From NCBI RefSeq assembly GCF_000300005.1, contig NC_018691.1, positions 2,666,001-2,730,000 of the forward strand: a stretch of 64,000 nt of DNA, in the 5' to 3' direction. Below the pieces are notes generated by a model. The model had not been told where the DNA came from. It searched no databases and worked only from the letters and a program-made list of their open reading frames with translations. Positions 63,719 to 64,000 of this stretch are shown here, piece after piece (position 1 is the first letter of the stretch; each line of letters opens with the position of its first letter). Made by a program: the position numbers and the translations under genes. The DNA comes from Alloalcanivorax dieselolei B5. GTDB lineage: Bacteria > Pseudomonadota > Gammaproteobacteria > Pseudomonadales > Alcanivoracaceae.

Positions 63719-64000
63719 ATGACTGCAGAACAACAAAACGGTGTATCGGACAGTCGCCGCTTCGAATTCCAGGAGTTCGGCGGTCCGATCGCACCGCAAA
63801 GCTACGAGCTCCCCGCCCCCGCCGGCAACGAAGTGTTGCTCAAGGTCAACTACTGTGGCGTCTGCCACAGCGACGTTCATCTTCACGATGGCTATTTCGA
63901 GTTGGGCGGCGACAAACGCCTCAACTTCGCCATGCCACTGCCGCTTACTCTGGGCCACGAGGTGATCGGCACCGTGGTGGCGGTGGGCGACCAGGTCACC
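63719..64000 (+). CDS. Zinc-dependent alcohol dehydrogenase, N-terminal part (runs off the window end)
   Basis: 94 codons open to the edge. VLLKVNYCGVCHSDVHLHDGYFELGG carries the catalytic zinc ligands Cys (GVCHSD) and then LTLGHEVIGTVVAVGDQVT the His-Glu ligand region of medium-chain ADHs. The structural-zinc and cofactor domains are outside the window. AAGGA is 9 nt upstream of the ATG. Divergent from the aldehyde dehydrogenase, suggesting a joint alcohol-to-acid oxidation. Confidence 0.88.
   Translation, partial: MTAEQQNGVSDSRRFEFQEFGGPIAPQSYELPAPAGNEVLLKVNYCGVCHSDVHLHDGYFELGGDKRLNFAMPLPLTLGHEVIGTVVAVGDQVT

Overview
The window is a contiguous stretch of a GC-rich gammaproteobacterial chromosome. 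Protein content (RraA, BolA, ModABC, MlaA, DusA, GltX followed by tRNA-Ala and tRNA-Glu, a LiuR-driven leucine/isovalerate operon, several GMC oxidoreductases, fatty-acid-type enzymes and an ImuA/ImuB/DnaE2 mutasome) fits a marine, lipid-degrading lineage such as Alcanivorax/Alloalcanivorax. This assignment is an inference from gene content, not a database match. Most genes are housekeeping or catabolic. There is no CRISPR array, rRNA operon, complete prophage or recognisable transposase.

Layout. 1-3.4 kb: partial glutathione transferase, a MITE-like palindromic repeat, a LysR regulator, a GMC oxidoreductase and a small ribbon-helix-helix protein. 3.4-9.9 kb: an Lgt-like membrane protein, then a leftward, overlapping bolA-trhO-modA-modB-modC run and a carboxylesterase. 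10-15 kb: phasin-like protein, malate dehydrogenase, RraA, an NAD(P)-binding protein and a hybrid histidine kinase. 15-24 kb: liuR-liuA-liuB-liuC-liuD plus acetoacetyl-CoA synthetase, then a secreted protein of unknown function with a hairpin at its start. 24-34 kb: thioesterase, lipoprotein, a GMC oxidoreductase with a Tat-exported partner, and the SOS mutasome imuA-imuB ... dnaE2. A LexA box precedes imuA, and the cassette is split by an antisense AhpD-like gene and a nested inverted repeat. 34-39 kb: tRNA-Glu, tRNA-Ala, gltX, a DUF4399 protein, and a SulP transporter with a universal stress protein. 39.2-41.4 kb: a lower-GC amidase/TetR pair next to the 5' end of dusA. 42-47 kb: transaldolase, TerB-like protein, MlaA, and a compact hvfA-hvfB-hvfC locus for a cysteine-modified, metal-binding RiPP. 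47-64 kb: a TetR/SDR pair, then a large catabolic region (two SDRs, acyl-CoA dehydrogenase, enoyl-CoA hydratase, acyl-CoA ligase, a divergent APH-type kinase, duplicated TAXI-TRAP binding proteins with a fused TRAP permease, TetR, an aldehyde dehydrogenase and an alcohol dehydrogenase).

Two systems stand out. (1) hvfABC (45.0-46.9 kb): the precursor carries four E-G-x-C-G pentapeptides after a signal peptide. It is followed by a DUF692 multinuclear-iron maturase and a DUF2063 partner. (2) The 48.8-61 kb region: perfect palindromes CTGAC-N4-GTCAG lie just downstream of divergent sigma70-like promoters for the ligase operon and the kinase gene, and a third lies before the first TAXI gene. One TetR-type repressor therefore probably co-controls uptake and activation of the same organic acid. 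The kinase + acyl-CoA dehydrogenase + ligase + SDR set resembles the ACAD10/11 or Lva route for 4-hydroxy acids. The second TAXI copy carries a decayed version of the operator.
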